Of a stretch of DNA of 64,000 nucleotides, positions 1-11,439 are shown in pieces (within the stretch, counting starts at the first letter, position 1; each line of letters begins with the position of its first letter). A model generated the notes under the pieces. It saw only the letters and a program-made list of their open reading frames with translations. It was not told the origin of the DNA and made no database searches. The DNA comes from Glandiceps talaboti (Eukaryota > Hemichordata > Enteropneusta > Spengelidae). The stretch spans positions 13,897,246 to 13,961,245 of the forward strand of contig NC_135555.1 of the NCBI RefSeq assembly GCF_964340395.1, written 5' to 3'. The translations under genes were made by a program, and so were the position numbers.

Positions 1-368
1 CTTGCATTTTATCTGATTCTATAAAGCTGTGAAATTTTGCCTATTAAAATGCCATGGATGGCCTTAATATTAAAGTTATTAAACACACCAAAAAACCCAA
101 ACAAGTCAGAGGCCCCCACCAGATCAGAGGGGGGCACTTAGTCAACCATCCATCAGATGCACCAATCTTTTCAAGTACTGTCATGGTATCAAATTATTTG
201 GTCCTTTCAAACCGATGCATACAGATTAATTGATGGTGCTGTCTTGTCGTGAAATTATTTCCTGAAAAGGATAGGAGATACCCGCCCCAGATGAAGGGGG
301 CAACATTGCCTCCAGCTTTCCCCCTATTGATGGCGTCACACATCAGATGCACTGAACTTTTGCTATCA
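1..368. other. Gene-free left edge
   Basis: I see no coding exon here. The stretch holds C- and G-rich patches (about 105-140 and 280-325). A short direct repeat, CATCAGATGCAC, occurs near 151 and 341, which suggests an old repeat fragment. Confidence 0.5.
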
Positions 369-370
369 TA

Positions 371-475
371 GTCTAGTTCCAAAGAGGACAGTGTTTATTA
401 CGTATTAAAAACTTGATTGGGAAAGTGTAGTGAAGTTTTTAATACGTATATACACTGTCCTGTTTGGAACTAGAC
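371..475. mobile_element. Short hairpin MITE with TA flanks
   Basis: This is a nearly full palindrome of 105 bp. The left arm starts GTCTAGTTCCAAAGAGGACA and continues to about 412. The right arm (about 432-475) is its imperfect reverse complement and ends TTTGGAACTAGAC. The dinucleotide TA flanks both ends (369-370 and 476-477). A TA target duplication with terminal inverted repeats is the habit of Tc1/mariner-type non-autonomous elements. It has no coding capacity. Confidence 0.6.
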
Positions 476-476
476 T

Positions 477-769
477 ATATTGCTCCCCGCATGATGCGGC
501 TCATGATTTACCTGGCGCGTAAAAAAAAGGGGGGGGGGGTATTATGTCTTCAAAACGAGTGAAAGAGGAATTAGTCCTATTTTGATTTTTACAGAGGAAG
601 CTAGAGACCTTTTGTCTGAAAAATCCACCACCCCTGCCCCCAACCCCCAGCCGGAGATACTGAACTGTCCCTTGAATATTCCCCGGGAATATTCCCAAAA
701 ATACACCATGAAGTATCATCCGCACAACCTTGGAGCAGTATAATTACTGCAAAGTACAACTATGGAGGC
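477..769. other. Gene-free stretch with C-rich dispersed repeat
   Basis: A run of A followed by a run of G lies near 520-540. A C-rich patch at about 625-670 (CCGGAGATACTGAACTGTCCC) resembles patches near 18,980, 22,990 and 45,140 in this window, so it is probably a dispersed repeat fragment. I see no exon. Confidence 0.4.
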
Positions 770-1407
770 CATATGCGGCCCAAAATGAACCACTGTTTTC
801 AATGCCTACGCTACACGACCGGTCGTACGACCAGATTTCGGTCGTGGATGTTTAGTATCATATAATACACAGGGCTACAGTAATAAATACCCGGATGTTC
901 GTTTGACCTCGGACAATAAATTTATTCTATCTTCTCCACGACCGGTCGTATGTTGTTCGTGGTATGTATTTTATCACTGTCTTTTCTCCACGACCGGTCG
1001 TATGGTCGTGGCATGTATTTTTTCCAATGACTTTTCTCCAGTCGTCTCAGATTCAGATTCATGTTCACATATTGAAGATACTTAATGAGACAGACTCTTC
1101 TAATATATTGAGCCCCAGTTCCAGCCTCATAATTAGGAGATTTGATTCATAATCATATGTTCTTCCAATGTGAATCTGATTTTTAGTCTGGTCTTAGATT
1201 CATACTCATGATAACTCCTGATAAGTAACATGAGTAAAGAAGAAGACGACCTATGTCCAAGATCATTCGAACATCCGGGTATTTCTTACTGTAGCCCCTA
1301 TTACTCGTATTAGTATATGCTACTATTATCCACGACCAAAATTTGGTCGTACGACCGGTCGTGTGGTATAGGCATTGAAAACAGTGGTTCATTTTGGGCC
1401 GGGTATC
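770..1407. mobile_element. 638-bp inverted-repeat element, 8-bp target duplication
   Basis: The left arm (770 to about 925, beginning CATATGCGGCCC) and the right arm (about 1250-1407, ending GGGCCGGGTATC) are diverged inverted copies of each other. Both carry the stretch CCCAAAATGAACCACTGTTT when read inward. The 8-mer ATGGAGGC lies directly outside both ends (762-769 and 1408-1415), which fits a target-site duplication. The 12-bp perfect palindrome ACGACCGGTCGT occurs four times inside (815, 938, 990, 1351). Short frames inside show no transposase motifs. An 8-bp duplication is compatible with the hAT superfamily, but the ends are not classic hAT ends, so I leave the family open. Confidence 0.65.
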
Positions 1408-1415
1408 ATGGAGGC

Positions 1416-1860
1416 ACAATGAAAATGGATGTATTAGTCCGATTCACCATGGACTCGAGGTGTATCAGACTAACGCACCCCTTATACATGTATTATACCT
1501 CCATGGATACACCCACGGAAGGACAACACAACATTCAACGCAGAAGTTTTGAGACCGTTTGGTAGTCTCTGAGTTTCAGTCACAGATAACTGACACTTAC
1601 TGGTATCTGTGTTTCAGTGAAGCATGTTAATCAACATCCGGTTTCAAAGCTATCTGATTATCGTACAGGGGTGAACTTTAATAAACGAAACTATAACCTT
1701 CGCTTGTCAGTTCAAAGTGTAGTTAGACAATGTTAGTTGTAGTGTTGGAAACAGCACTTAAGTCAAAGTAAAGTATCAATTTTGTCGACCAGTCACAGTG
1801 AGCACCACGGTTTGCATTTGGAAAAGACAATTTGTCCATTGTAACACCCACATATTAAAT
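1416..1860. other. Gene-free stretch upstream of EF-hand gene
   Basis: No exon or repeat structure is recognised here. It is the distal 5' flank of the EF-hand gene. Confidence 0.4.
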
Positions 1861-1871
1861 GAACTCTACTC

Positions 1872-1886
1872 GTTGCTAATAGCAAC
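1872..1886. promoter_or_regulatory. RFX-type X-box
   Basis: GTTGCTAATAGCAAC is a perfect inverted repeat of GTTGCT around a 3-bp spacer. It matches the X-box bound by RFX factors, which drives ciliary genes in animals. It lies 130 bp before the ATG at 2016, within the range where functional X-boxes usually sit. Function is inferred from sequence and position only. Confidence 0.6.
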
Positions 1887-1905
1887 AAATATGCATGAGT
1901 AAATC

Positions 1906-1917
1906 AAGATGGCGGCT
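1906..1917 (+). promoter_or_regulatory. YY1-like promoter motif
   Basis: AAGATGGCGGCT matches the core AAnATGGCGGC recognised by YY1, commonly near transcription starts of TATA-less genes. It lies between the X-box and the start codon, suggesting transcription starts near here. Confidence 0.4.
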
Positions 1918-2015
1918 TCCTAACCATAACAGTGCATACGTAGAGTGAGTGTCGATCGTTGTATTGCTGACTTTCTTACCAAGTCAAAGCGTCTAATGAA
2001 CAATATTTAACAATC

Positions 2016-5000
2016 ATGCCACTTAAAAAGAAAAAGAAGAAATCGGGCAAGAAGAAAAGGTAAGTTCATCACGACTGGCTGCACAGTTCAGCCAGGCAGG
2101 CTGTAGTACATGTATGTATTGATGTCGGCTGACTGATTATTATTCTAATATGTCTTAGCCCGTTTACGGTTTACGGACGGTAGCAACCTATAGTTGAAAT
2201 ATTTGATCGAAATTTATTTAAAAATTTACAGGACGTCTGTGCAACGTACGTCGCCCCACACCGTCCAATAACAGACAAATCCCAGATGCAAACACTGCAT
2301 GAGTGGGTATGTGGTCTATACTCCGCAGATAACTAAGGTGCAAACATTGCAACAGTGTGTCAACAACTCCAAGACGTAACGTTAATTTTGCTAATGGGTG
2401 CACGTTAGTTGGGCACGCATAGTCTGTCTCCTAGTACCGTTATTAATGGACCCGAGAAACTTGTTTGCGTTTACCATATATTGAGGAAGTTGGGACTAGA
2501 ATATGACGTTGGTTTCTGTCTTTTCCCAGTGTATTGACTACACAAGGGATATCTTCTCGTCTTCCCTTGTCGACTGAACATTTACTCTCTGAATGAAACC
2601 TCTCTAACCTTATGATTACGATGGTGTCAGTTACAATGTCAATTTATTTTACATCTTAACTTTTGGGGATTATCACAATGGATAAACATTTAAACTGATT
2701 ATTTGTAAGGGGGTTTAGGTATGCCTAGGGGAAGAACGTACAAGATTCAGTCGGAAGATTGACTGTATTGAGCTGGAAAAGGAAAGACTACTCTAGAAAC
2801 AGAGAAAGAAAAGAACATAAATATCACAAAAAATCAAACTCTGGATCACATGCTTGCTGCTCTCTGTGTATCAATTAGTCCTGCTTGCAGACAGAGTAAT
2901 TCAGGACTCGATTCTGACAATTGTCCCTCCAGTCTGCAAGCAGGACTCTGGGACTATGTATAAATATGCCCTGCCTTTTGATTTGGCGTCAGTTGTTTGT
3001 TTACCTCGAATACATGTGGATTTTAAGTCATAGCCAATGTCTGTTATGAGGTTTAAGAACAATAGTGAGAAAGGTGAGTAGTGCAGACAGACTGCCTAAT
3101 TTGTGGCATAACAAACTAGATAATCAACACATTGCATATATCTAAAAGGGAATACCACTCCACAAAATAAAGAAATTTTAATAAACTTTGACTTTGCAGT
3201 CATCTCATGATTTTACATCCCCTGCATTATGCACAATTTTGTGATAGATGCATATAAAGTAGGTGGACAATGAATATTCATAACTTCTAAAGTGCTTATT
3301 TTCATCAGTGAAAACACCATCATTAATAATTGTTCACCTATTGCATATGCATTTCTGGTGACTACTGCTGACTACTTTGCGGCATGTGGCCCACAGCAAA
3401 AATCTTCAAGTGAAGTGCAATTTCAAATTGGTGTTTCATTTCAATTGCACGTCAGCTTATTGTAATTGATGTAAAATCATGAAATGACTTCAAAATGTAC
3501 TTTAAAATTCCCAGTATGCTCACCTTTAATAATGATGCTGGAACAACAAAATGTATGATATGAAACATGCTGATAAAAAACTATAAGAAACACACTCATG
3601 ATGAAAGAGGTTACATGATTTACATTGACAACCTGTCACCTGGGAATGAGTGACATAATTTACATAAAGTGAGTATTATGTAAATTGCTTCAAACCAGCA
3701 TGCTGATAACTGCCATTCAGGAGGGTGTGTGGCTAAATTAACTGGTGTCTGTTGATAGCATTACAAGTTGATAGTGAGACTTCAAAGCCAAGAGTCACAG
3801 ATCACGATGTAAACAGGTTAACACATTGTCAAATTGCAGGGCAAAGTCAGCATCAAATGCTGCTTCACAAACAGATCCACTCGGTTCTTCTGGAGGCAAG
3901 GGGAAAAAGAAAAAGAAGGGTGCCAAGAAGAAATTAACAAAATCTGAAAAAGCAGCCGTGAGTACTACCATGATTGACTGTTCCTTGAGTGACTATTAAT
4001 TATGAGGTCCAGGATATTGGTCTTTGGGGTGAAATGAACAACATAAATTTGCAGGAAATAAATGCATTTTTGTGAACTTTTGGGTCTGGGGAGTTTTTTC
4101 ATGATTTTACATCACTTACATAATGTGTGATTGCTGAGAAATATCGACTTGAAACTTGTTCCTCAATCATTATGCAGTCCCTGCCATGGACATGAATAAT
4201 TTTCAAGGTTCATATCTCTTTCATATTTTTCATGATTGCATGATTCTGAATTTTAGATATCAATTCATGAACAAGTACAGATGTGAACAATATTATGATG
4301 TTAATACCTGATATCACCTATTTATTTGTTCATATCACTATGAGTGATGTTTCCACACAGTGACTCAAGTCATAAGATTGGTGTCACTATATAGAAATAT
4401 CAATAAACTTTGATTACAGTCTTATCAAACTTACAGTTTCTACTGTCTCTGCAAACATACTTTATTACATATTCATGCATCTTATATACTGGTAAGTGTT
4501 AACAGAAAACACAGTACTTCCTTGGCTACATTTTAGAAAAACCAACCACTGACGTCAATACACATTATTCTTATACGAACAGGAAAAACTACAAAAAGCT
4601 GTCGATGGATTTATTGGTGACCTTGATCGGTATAATAATTTCATCGCTAGAATGGACAAATGGGTCCTTGAGAATGCTGAGTGTATCGTAGAACTATTCC
4701 GGAATTATGATGTTGATACTGTGACGTATGATGAATTTAAGTCAGGTACGTATGAATTATATATGTTGAAATAGTTATGTTGATTACAGAAAGAAAGCAG
4801 ATTTTGTTTGGCAAACTGAACTCAGTAACGCACTATGATGAGCTTGGTTATTGTCCGGCTGCTTCAGTGAGCATGTAACATTGACTGACTACCAGTAGGA
4901 AAACTGGAAAAGCTTTCAGAAAATAACCATGATAGGTGCACTCTGCATTTATTTATCATCCATCATACCTTTCTGAAGTTATGACAGCAAATGATACCAT

Positions 5001-5166
5001 TCGCCAACACAACTTGAGGACGAAATTCCACATTCCGAAAGCCCACTTTCGATCCTTCAGATGACCTGCTTTCTCAAGACAAGTACTTGGAGCATGGTGT
5101 TTTTTAGCACAACTGAACTGAGGTTCAGTAGTGCTATAGGGATCGCCCGGTGTCTGTCTGTCTGTA

Positions 5167-5204
<38 letters not shown>

Positions 5205-8112
5205 CAACTTAAAGTCAAAAACTGCTGAAACGATTGCTATGATATTTGGTGGGTCCATTACCTTGGGTGTCTAGTTGGGAAATTGTTCAAATGAAAATGA
5301 TCGCATCAGAAATGTGCATTTTACATTTGAAAATGTGATTTGTCGTATTACAAAATGCTTTTACTTCAGCCTGGAAATGAAAAATTCTTGCTTTATGATG
5401 CAACGAAATCATTTTTAAAATCTTTTATGGGCTACTTCACATGTCAGTGTCAATGGTGTAAAGATTAACATCTGTTTAAGGTTGCTTGGCAACCTAGGCC
5501 TGTTTTTAGCACAGCTGAATTAAATCTTAGACACTATGATTAAAACAGGTTCATATAAATGCACAATCCTTAGGCATTCCAAAAAACAGTTTGTACAAAG
5601 AATAAGAAGTCACACATTTTATGGGGAAAGAAAATAGAGTCGTATAAAGACCTCCATGATCATACTGTGTTTGGCAGGTTAAATTTCCTACATGTACTGA
5701 TTGCCTTGATATTTGATGGGTGTATTACCTTTGGTGTCTAGTTGAGAAAATGTTCAAATCAAAATGATCGTACTACCGGTGTGTGATTTGGGTCGAAAAA
5801 TGTAATTTTTGGTCAAAAAACTTACTCAAAAACTATTGGGCTGATCGGTCTGAAATTTGGTGGGAATATTCTTAGGGGTGTTCAAGCATTCAAAAAATGT
5901 TTGCAAATGTGCCTAGCAACATGACCACACCCATATCAACAGCCAAGTGATCACATATATTGCAAAGATAACACGGATTTATAGACAAATGAATAAACAT
6001 TCAAAAAATTATCCAAATGTGCCCAGCAACAAGACCACGCCCATATCAAGTGATCACATATATTGCAAAGATAACAGGGATAAATAGATACCCAGCATGG
6101 ATCAGCATATGGAAAAACATTTTTAAAAACTGTACAGTTGTGCTACAATGCCATTGGCACTATTTCCTATTTTCTACACATCATACCTTTAAGATGACAA
6201 CAAATGACGAAATGTGTGTTTTACTCTAGACATTAAGTAATTGTTCTGAGTGATGGTGCTATTCAATACTTGTAGAGTCATCATGTCACATTAATGGTGT
6301 AGTCATGATCGTCATGCATGGCTGGCGTGGGCAAAATTTGAACCATGATTATGCCCTGTCAACCCATCCGTATGATAAGGGACCTGGTAGGATAGTGGTT
6401 GCTCTGTGAATGTTTTAATCTTATGCGATGATATAGACCAAAGTGTATTGTATGCTCCCGAGGGAGTTGAGAAAAAATAAGGGTTGTTCTGGCATTATAG
6501 GGCCGTACCATGGGTAGTAATTGTTATTCACTTTGAGTGTGGGAAAGTGCTATGTAAAAACTAAAATAAATAATTATTATTACTTCAATGTCATGTTATC
6601 GATTTCATTTTCAAAACCACATTGTGCAGGCTTCAAAAGTTGAAATTATAATAATAAATTTATAATTCATCCACAGGCATGTTTGATCTTGATGCTCCCT
6701 GTAATAATCTTGAATTACATATCCTGGCACTGAGACTTGACAGGACTAAGACTGGTGAAATTGACTATTTGGAACTGAAAAAGGGACTTCGATTTTACAG
6801 GTGAGTTGAGTTAAAATCATATCTGACTGTCATTAACATGTCTCCCTTATCAAAATTTTATTCAAGAATTTGATTGTTATGATTTGCCATCAATTCTGTT
6901 TAGAAAAAATCAGGTAAGTTCTTGCTTTATGTAAGCTGTATAAGATGATGTATGGCTTCTAATAGTTTACAATGTAAAAGGATCAGTTAATTGTAGCACT
7001 TGTTATAGTATAATTGGATTGTTTCAAAACAAAACTGAAGATTAATTTGATCACCAACGACTATGGTGTGCTTTACCAAGTCAGAACATTGCTTTGGAAA
7101 TTGGCACTATAGAAATTTGATTGATTGGTTGGTTGGTTGGTTGGTTGGTTGATTGATTGATTGATAGTATGTTTGATAATGTCAAATTTGGTAATGTCAT
7201 CAACATGTATTCGAGTCAGTGCATTCTTCATGGATATGTTATTTCCTGTATATTCTGAATAAAAACAATTCTATAGAGATGATGAAAATGAGGAAGAGGA
7301 GGATGATGTGGAATTGGAAAGTGAGTTCAAAGACGAGTTAGAAGAGATAGAGAAACAAGAAGAAAATGAAAAAGACAACAAAGATGAGAAAGCAGCAATG
7401 GAGAAAGTGAAGGAATTGACTTTGTTTGGAAAAAAACCTGAAGAGGAAGTTGAAGAAGTGGAAGAGGATGATTTAGAAGAAATCAAACTGAAAATCACAA
7501 AAGAAGAACTAGAACATTGTTCTTGTTGTAAGCTTGGTCTCTGGGAACCTTATAGGAATAGAACACCCAAGTAAGCTGATCTTTAAATATTATGAATTGG
7601 AATTCTGGCATCCTATGTTATTGTCAAATTAGGGCTATATAACATCCAAGTAAGGTGGACTTACAGTCAAACTTTTATGGCTAGAATATGGGTTCTATCG
7701 AAAGTCCAATGTTTGAATCCCATGTTATTGATTAAGTGCTATATACATGTAGAACACCTAGTTGACAAATAACTGTATTGCTGAAATATGGGTTCTACTA
7801 TGTTAACAAATAAATGTTGTCTTAGTAGTGAAATAAACAGACTTCAGGGTGTAGGGGTTTATTGTTAGTCAATAAAGTGTGACCTTATTGGTTGCTAATA
7901 GTGTTTAAAATATTATGTACATACTTTAGCAAGTATGACAGTGTAAACAACAAGCTATGACAGAAAGAAGTCTGTTTATAGATTCTATGGTTTAAATCAA
8001 CAATCATCCCTTTAAGTTATACACTGTAATCTCTTAAAGCATTGTATACATACAGCTGAAATATAGAACATCAAGTTATATTTGATAATGACCTTTTCAA
8101 CTGTCACTTTGA

Positions 8113-8195
<83 letters not shown>

Positions 8196-8200
8196 GACAG

Positions 8201-8238
<38 letters not shown>

Positions 8239-8267
8239 CCTACCTACCTACCTACCTACCTACCTAC

Positions 8268-8325
<58 letters not shown>

Positions 8326-8773
8326 GTATACTAGTATATATAAGTAAACTTTTGTTCCAAACACAAACTTGAAAATTGTTCCTAAATTTTGTGATTATAA
8401 TTCAGTCCCTGTCAACCATTTCAACATTGTTTTATTCCTTTACAGGTATGTCAACCTTCATATGAGAATGGTAACATTTGATAAAGTCAGGTCCTATCCA
8501 GGACATTTCAAAAAACTTGTACACTCTCACCTTACCATATATGGAGTGATGCAAGTCATCTTTGAAGAAGCTGCCATTTTGACCTCCAGACTTAAAATAT
8601 TCAGCGACAAATCAAGATCCAAAGAAGCTCTACTAAAGCCAAACGTAACACTTGAAGAGTGTGGTTTCCAAGGTGGAATCTATCAAGAGCCTGAGGAAGC
8701 TACCTTGTATTATGATTATCAGACAGAATTCCATGATTGCCCTATCCTTATGTCAGATTACTATTTTGTGTAA
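2016..8773 (+). CDS. EF-hand protein, probably ciliary (6 exons, 356 aa)
   Basis: Exons are 2016-2059, 3840-3957, 4583-4745, 6677-6800, 7277-7570 and 8446-8773. All junctions are GT/AG and in phase, giving 1,071 nt. The start [15 protein letters not shown] opens a lysine-rich tail, and a second KKKKKG patch follows in exon 2. Residues about 90-108 form a degenerate EF-hand. Residues 130-141 ([12 protein letters not shown]) are a near-canonical calcium loop with D1, T3, T5, G6, I8, D9 and E12. Exon 5 is a highly acidic, probably coiled segment with a Cys cluster at 231-234 (CSCC). Residues 248-356 form a folded-looking C-terminal domain that I do not recognise by name. It contains [15 protein letters not shown] and ends in a Tyr-rich tail. 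The X-box at 1872 suggests a motile-cilium or flagellar role, which is inference. I cannot assign a symbol. Confidence 0.8.
5090..6240. repeat. Repeat-rich intron 3 block
   Basis: Intron 3 contains a dispersed repeat built around a (TCTG)n(TG)n tract at 5154-5200, flanked by AGCACAACTGAACTGAGG and TAAACAACTTAAAGTC. The reverse-oriented relative lies around a (CA)n tract at about 14,015-14,140. A segment at about 5225-5345 recurs at about 5695-5815. A diverged tandem pair of about 105 bp covers about 5890-6095, both units carrying GTGATCACATATATTGCAAA. Confidence 0.55.
6340..6585 (+). mobile_element. Probable SINE/LINE 3' tail in intron 3
   Basis: A stretch ends AAGTGCTATGTAAAAACTAAAATAAATAATTATTATTA, read here as a transposon-style end with an AT-rich short-repeat tail similar to L2/CR1-like 3' ends. 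I see no coding part. Confidence 0.3.
7090..7164 (+). mobile_element. L2-like LINE 3' end with (TTGG)n tail
   Basis: GGCACTATAGAAATTTGATT followed by (GATT/GGTT)n resembles the 3' end of the LINE fragment at about 35,660-35,714, which has GGCGCTATATAAATTTATT followed by (GATA)n. Short tandem tails are typical of L2/CR1-type 3' ends. It lies in intron 4 of the EF-hand gene. Confidence 0.45.
8116..8325. repeat. Compound tetranucleotide microsatellite
   Basis: Blocks of CTAT, CTGT, CTAC and again CTAT alternate over about 210 bp in intron 5 of the EF-hand gene. The tract yields spurious open frames and codes for nothing. Confidence 0.95.
8346..8420 (+). mobile_element. Half copy of a foldback MITE
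   Basis: AACTTTTGTTCCAAACACAA and the following 50 bp match the left arm of the hairpin element at 33,621-33,836. The second arm is absent here. It lies between the microsatellite and the acceptor of exon 6. Confidence 0.5.
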
Positions 8774-8929
8774 TTGGGAAAAGGTGATTTCTATGTGATT
8801 GTCCATGTTATTATTCTCACTTAAGTGTACAGCTTAATGTGTTAATTTAGCTGTCTTTTTTGTAAACATTATATGTGGATCCGGAAGTGCACCATGTGGA
8901 AGTATTGTCTAGCATATGTTTAGAATGCA

Positions 8930-9850
8930 CGATACATTACACTGTTGGAGCTGATTCCATAAACATCACTTTATCTATAGCTTAACCTTTTCATTTACAC
9001 TGCTACCTAATGTTGATATCTCATTGTTGATTCAAGTTCCTGAAAATTCAAATTCATACTGATACACTCGCATGCATATTAGTTAAGAGAAGCACGCACT
9101 TTCCATAAACACCAGTTTATCTATGAATTTTTTAGGCTTCAAGATAGCTAATGACTTTTTCATTTATATTGCTACCAAATGTTGACATGTACTTGTTGAT
9201 CCAAATTTCTGACATTTGAATTTATATTAATTAATTCATACCCACGCTCACTAATTATGACAAAACTGGACTTTCCATAGAATCAATTGTCCCTTGTCTG
9301 TACTGCAAGATAGCTTGCTTTCCTTATTTACAGTGCTACCTATAAATGTTGACATGTATTTAATTTTTTGTTCATCCAAAACTCTGACATTCAAATTCCC
9401 ATATTAATACATTTTCATGCATATTAATTATGACAAGTACTTTTTATCCAAATTTGAAATTCAAATTCGTACTTATTCATATTCATGCATATTAATTATA
9501 AGTATTTCTTGTATCTAAATTTGAATTTCAAATTTATACTAAATACATCCCTTTGTATATCAATCATTAAACATCCAAAAATTAATTAGTTGTAGCTATA
9601 ACATTCTTGTGCATATTAATAATAGCCAGTGTTTTTTCTCATCCAAATTTTATTTTCAAATTTTTACTAATACACTGATTCTCATGCTTAGTAATTATGA
9701 CAAATATATTTTTAGCCAAATTTGAATTTCAAATTTATTTTAATACACTTTTAAGTAAAATTAATCAAGACTAGTATTTTTTATCCGAATATGAAATCCA
9801 AATTGATACTTATATATTCTCATGTATATTTAGTATGAGGATACTGCACT
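8930..9850. repeat. Diverged AT-rich tandem repeats
   Basis: From about 8930 to 9360 a unit of roughly 160 bp recurs, with CCATAAACA, TTTATCTATNG, TTTTCATTTA, TGCTACC and AATGTTGA in order. From about 9360 to 9840 a shorter unit of roughly 75-90 bp takes over (ATCCAAATTTGAATTTCAAA, then CATGCATATTAATTATGACA). The array starts about 160 bp after the EF-hand stop codon and may be partly transcribed as 3'UTR. Confidence 0.65.
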
Positions 9851-9901
9851 ATGCAAACTTTTTACTGCCCTTACTAACATGTCTTAATAGACTGTAGTGT
9901 A

Positions 9902-9907
9902 AATAAA
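9902..9907 (+). other. Possible polyadenylation signal of EF-hand gene
   Basis: AATAAA lies about 1.1 kb after the stop at 8773. It is the first clear hexamer I see downstream, so use would imply a long repeat-bearing 3'UTR. Confidence 0.3.
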
Positions 9908-10029
9908 ATACAGACAGAATAGCTGCATTGTTTTAATTAGCCAAATTCAATTGCTGAAATAAATATGAATTTTTGAAAATATTGATATATGGAATTTTTT
10001 CTTTCTGAAAAGGATTATGTTATGCTTTT

Positions 10030-10072
10030 GTCTGTGTATTTGTGTATGGATGTGTGTGTGTGTGTGTGTGTG
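10030..10072. repeat. (TG)n microsatellite
   Basis: A GT/TG-rich tract. It starts the repeat region that runs to 11,130. Confidence 0.8.
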
Positions 10073-10194
10073 TAGGTGTGTATCTGTCTGAACACGATAT
10101 CTCAATAACTACTCATGAATTCTTATGAGTAAATGTTAGTTATAAATAGTAATTGTCACTTGCATAAATCATTGATTTAAGTTAACTAGAGAAC

Positions 10195-10710
10195 ATCTTA
10201 AGAATGCGAACGTCAAATTTCATACAATTTTTATGTATATGCTATCAAAGCACATGTGGCTATTAACTTTAATGATATCCAAATATCTACAAAAGTATGC
10301 AAGCTTCAAATTTCAAATTATTTGGAACATATGTTAATGATATTAATAAGTTTTATAAAGTGTGTGGGTGCAGCTTTTAACTTAAATGGTTAATTTGCAT
10401 ATTGAATGATTTTTGACAATTAGGTGATAACTGAAGAATGCAAGCTTCAAATTTCATAAAATTTGAAACATACAGAAATGATAACAAATGCATGTGTTAT
10501 ACAAAGCTTGTTAGTAGTCTTTAATTCAAATGTGACTTTTAATTCAATGGATATTTGCATAATTAATGTTTTTGGTAATTAGGCAATATCTTACAAATGC
10601 AAGCTTTAAATTGTATATGATTTGTCACATACACTGATGATACAAAAGTGAATGTGTCCTATATAGTCTGTTGATGTAGCTTTTAACTTAAATGAGTATT
10701 TGTACAATTA
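10195..10710. repeat. Diverged tandem repeat of about 140-155 bp
   Basis: Four units share the landmarks ATGCAAGCTTCAAATTTCA, an ACATA...ATGATA segment, a TTTTAACTTAAAT-like segment and TTTGCATAATTAAT. The last unit runs into the (GTAT)n array. No coding frame is preserved between units. Confidence 0.6.
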
Positions 10711-10711
10711 A

Positions 10712-10992
10712 TAGTATGTATGTATGTATGTATGTATGTATGTATGTATGTATGTATGTATGTATGTATGTATATATGTGTGTATGTATGTATGTATGTA
10801 TGTATGTATGTATGTATGTATGTATGTATGTATGTGTGTGTATGTATGTATGTATGTATGTATGTATGTATGTATGCATGTATGTATGTATGTATGTATG
10901 TATGTATGTATGTATGTATGTGTATGTCAGTATGTCAGTATGTATGTATGTATGTATGTATGTATGTATGTATGTATGTATGTATGTATGTG
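10712..10992. repeat. (GTAT)n microsatellite
   Basis: A tract of about 280 bp of GTAT with few interruptions. Apparent Tyr-Val-Cys-Met frames on + and His-Thr-Tyr-Ile frames on - are artefacts. Confidence 0.97.
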
Positions 10993-11082
10993 GGTGCGTG
11001 TGTGTATAGATGGGAGTGAGGATTTGAAAAGATAATTGTATCCTATATTTTCAGTGGGTTGACATAGCAAAGTATGAATATC

Positions 11083-11127
11083 AAACAAACAAACAAACAA
11101 ACAAACAAACCAATCAACCAACCAACC
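11083..11127. repeat. (CAAA)n/(CCAA)n microsatellite
   Basis: CAAA repeats followed by CCAA/CCAACCAAT. They resemble a reversed tail of the L2-like 3' end seen at 7117-7164. Confidence 0.8.
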
Positions 11128-11439
11128 AATCTTTTGATAACCGTCTTCATCTTTTTGATAAATTGAATTGCAGAACCGGTTATACTCATAGTATTATGAA
11201 AGGTCAGAACTTCTCCTCAACGGTTGCAAACAGGGCTTCCAATATTAAATTGCAGTCATGGGATAAGGGAAAAGTGTTCAGTCCCCCCAGCTCCGACTCA
11301 ATCTACATACATGTACTACATATGATTGTAAACCCTCCACCATGGTTCTATGATATGAATCGTCACGTATTACACTATACACGAAAAGACGTAGATATAC
11401 GTGTAGGGGCATAGCCCCCTAATCAGGGTACTCAATTAG

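Noticed and set aside
10688-11035. Long open frames on both strands with Tyr-Val-Cys-Met or His-Thr-Tyr-Ile repeats
   Set aside because: They are translations of the (GTAT)n microsatellite and have no flanking coding sequence. The same applies to 41,153-41,614, 50,617-51,130 and 63,270-63,696.
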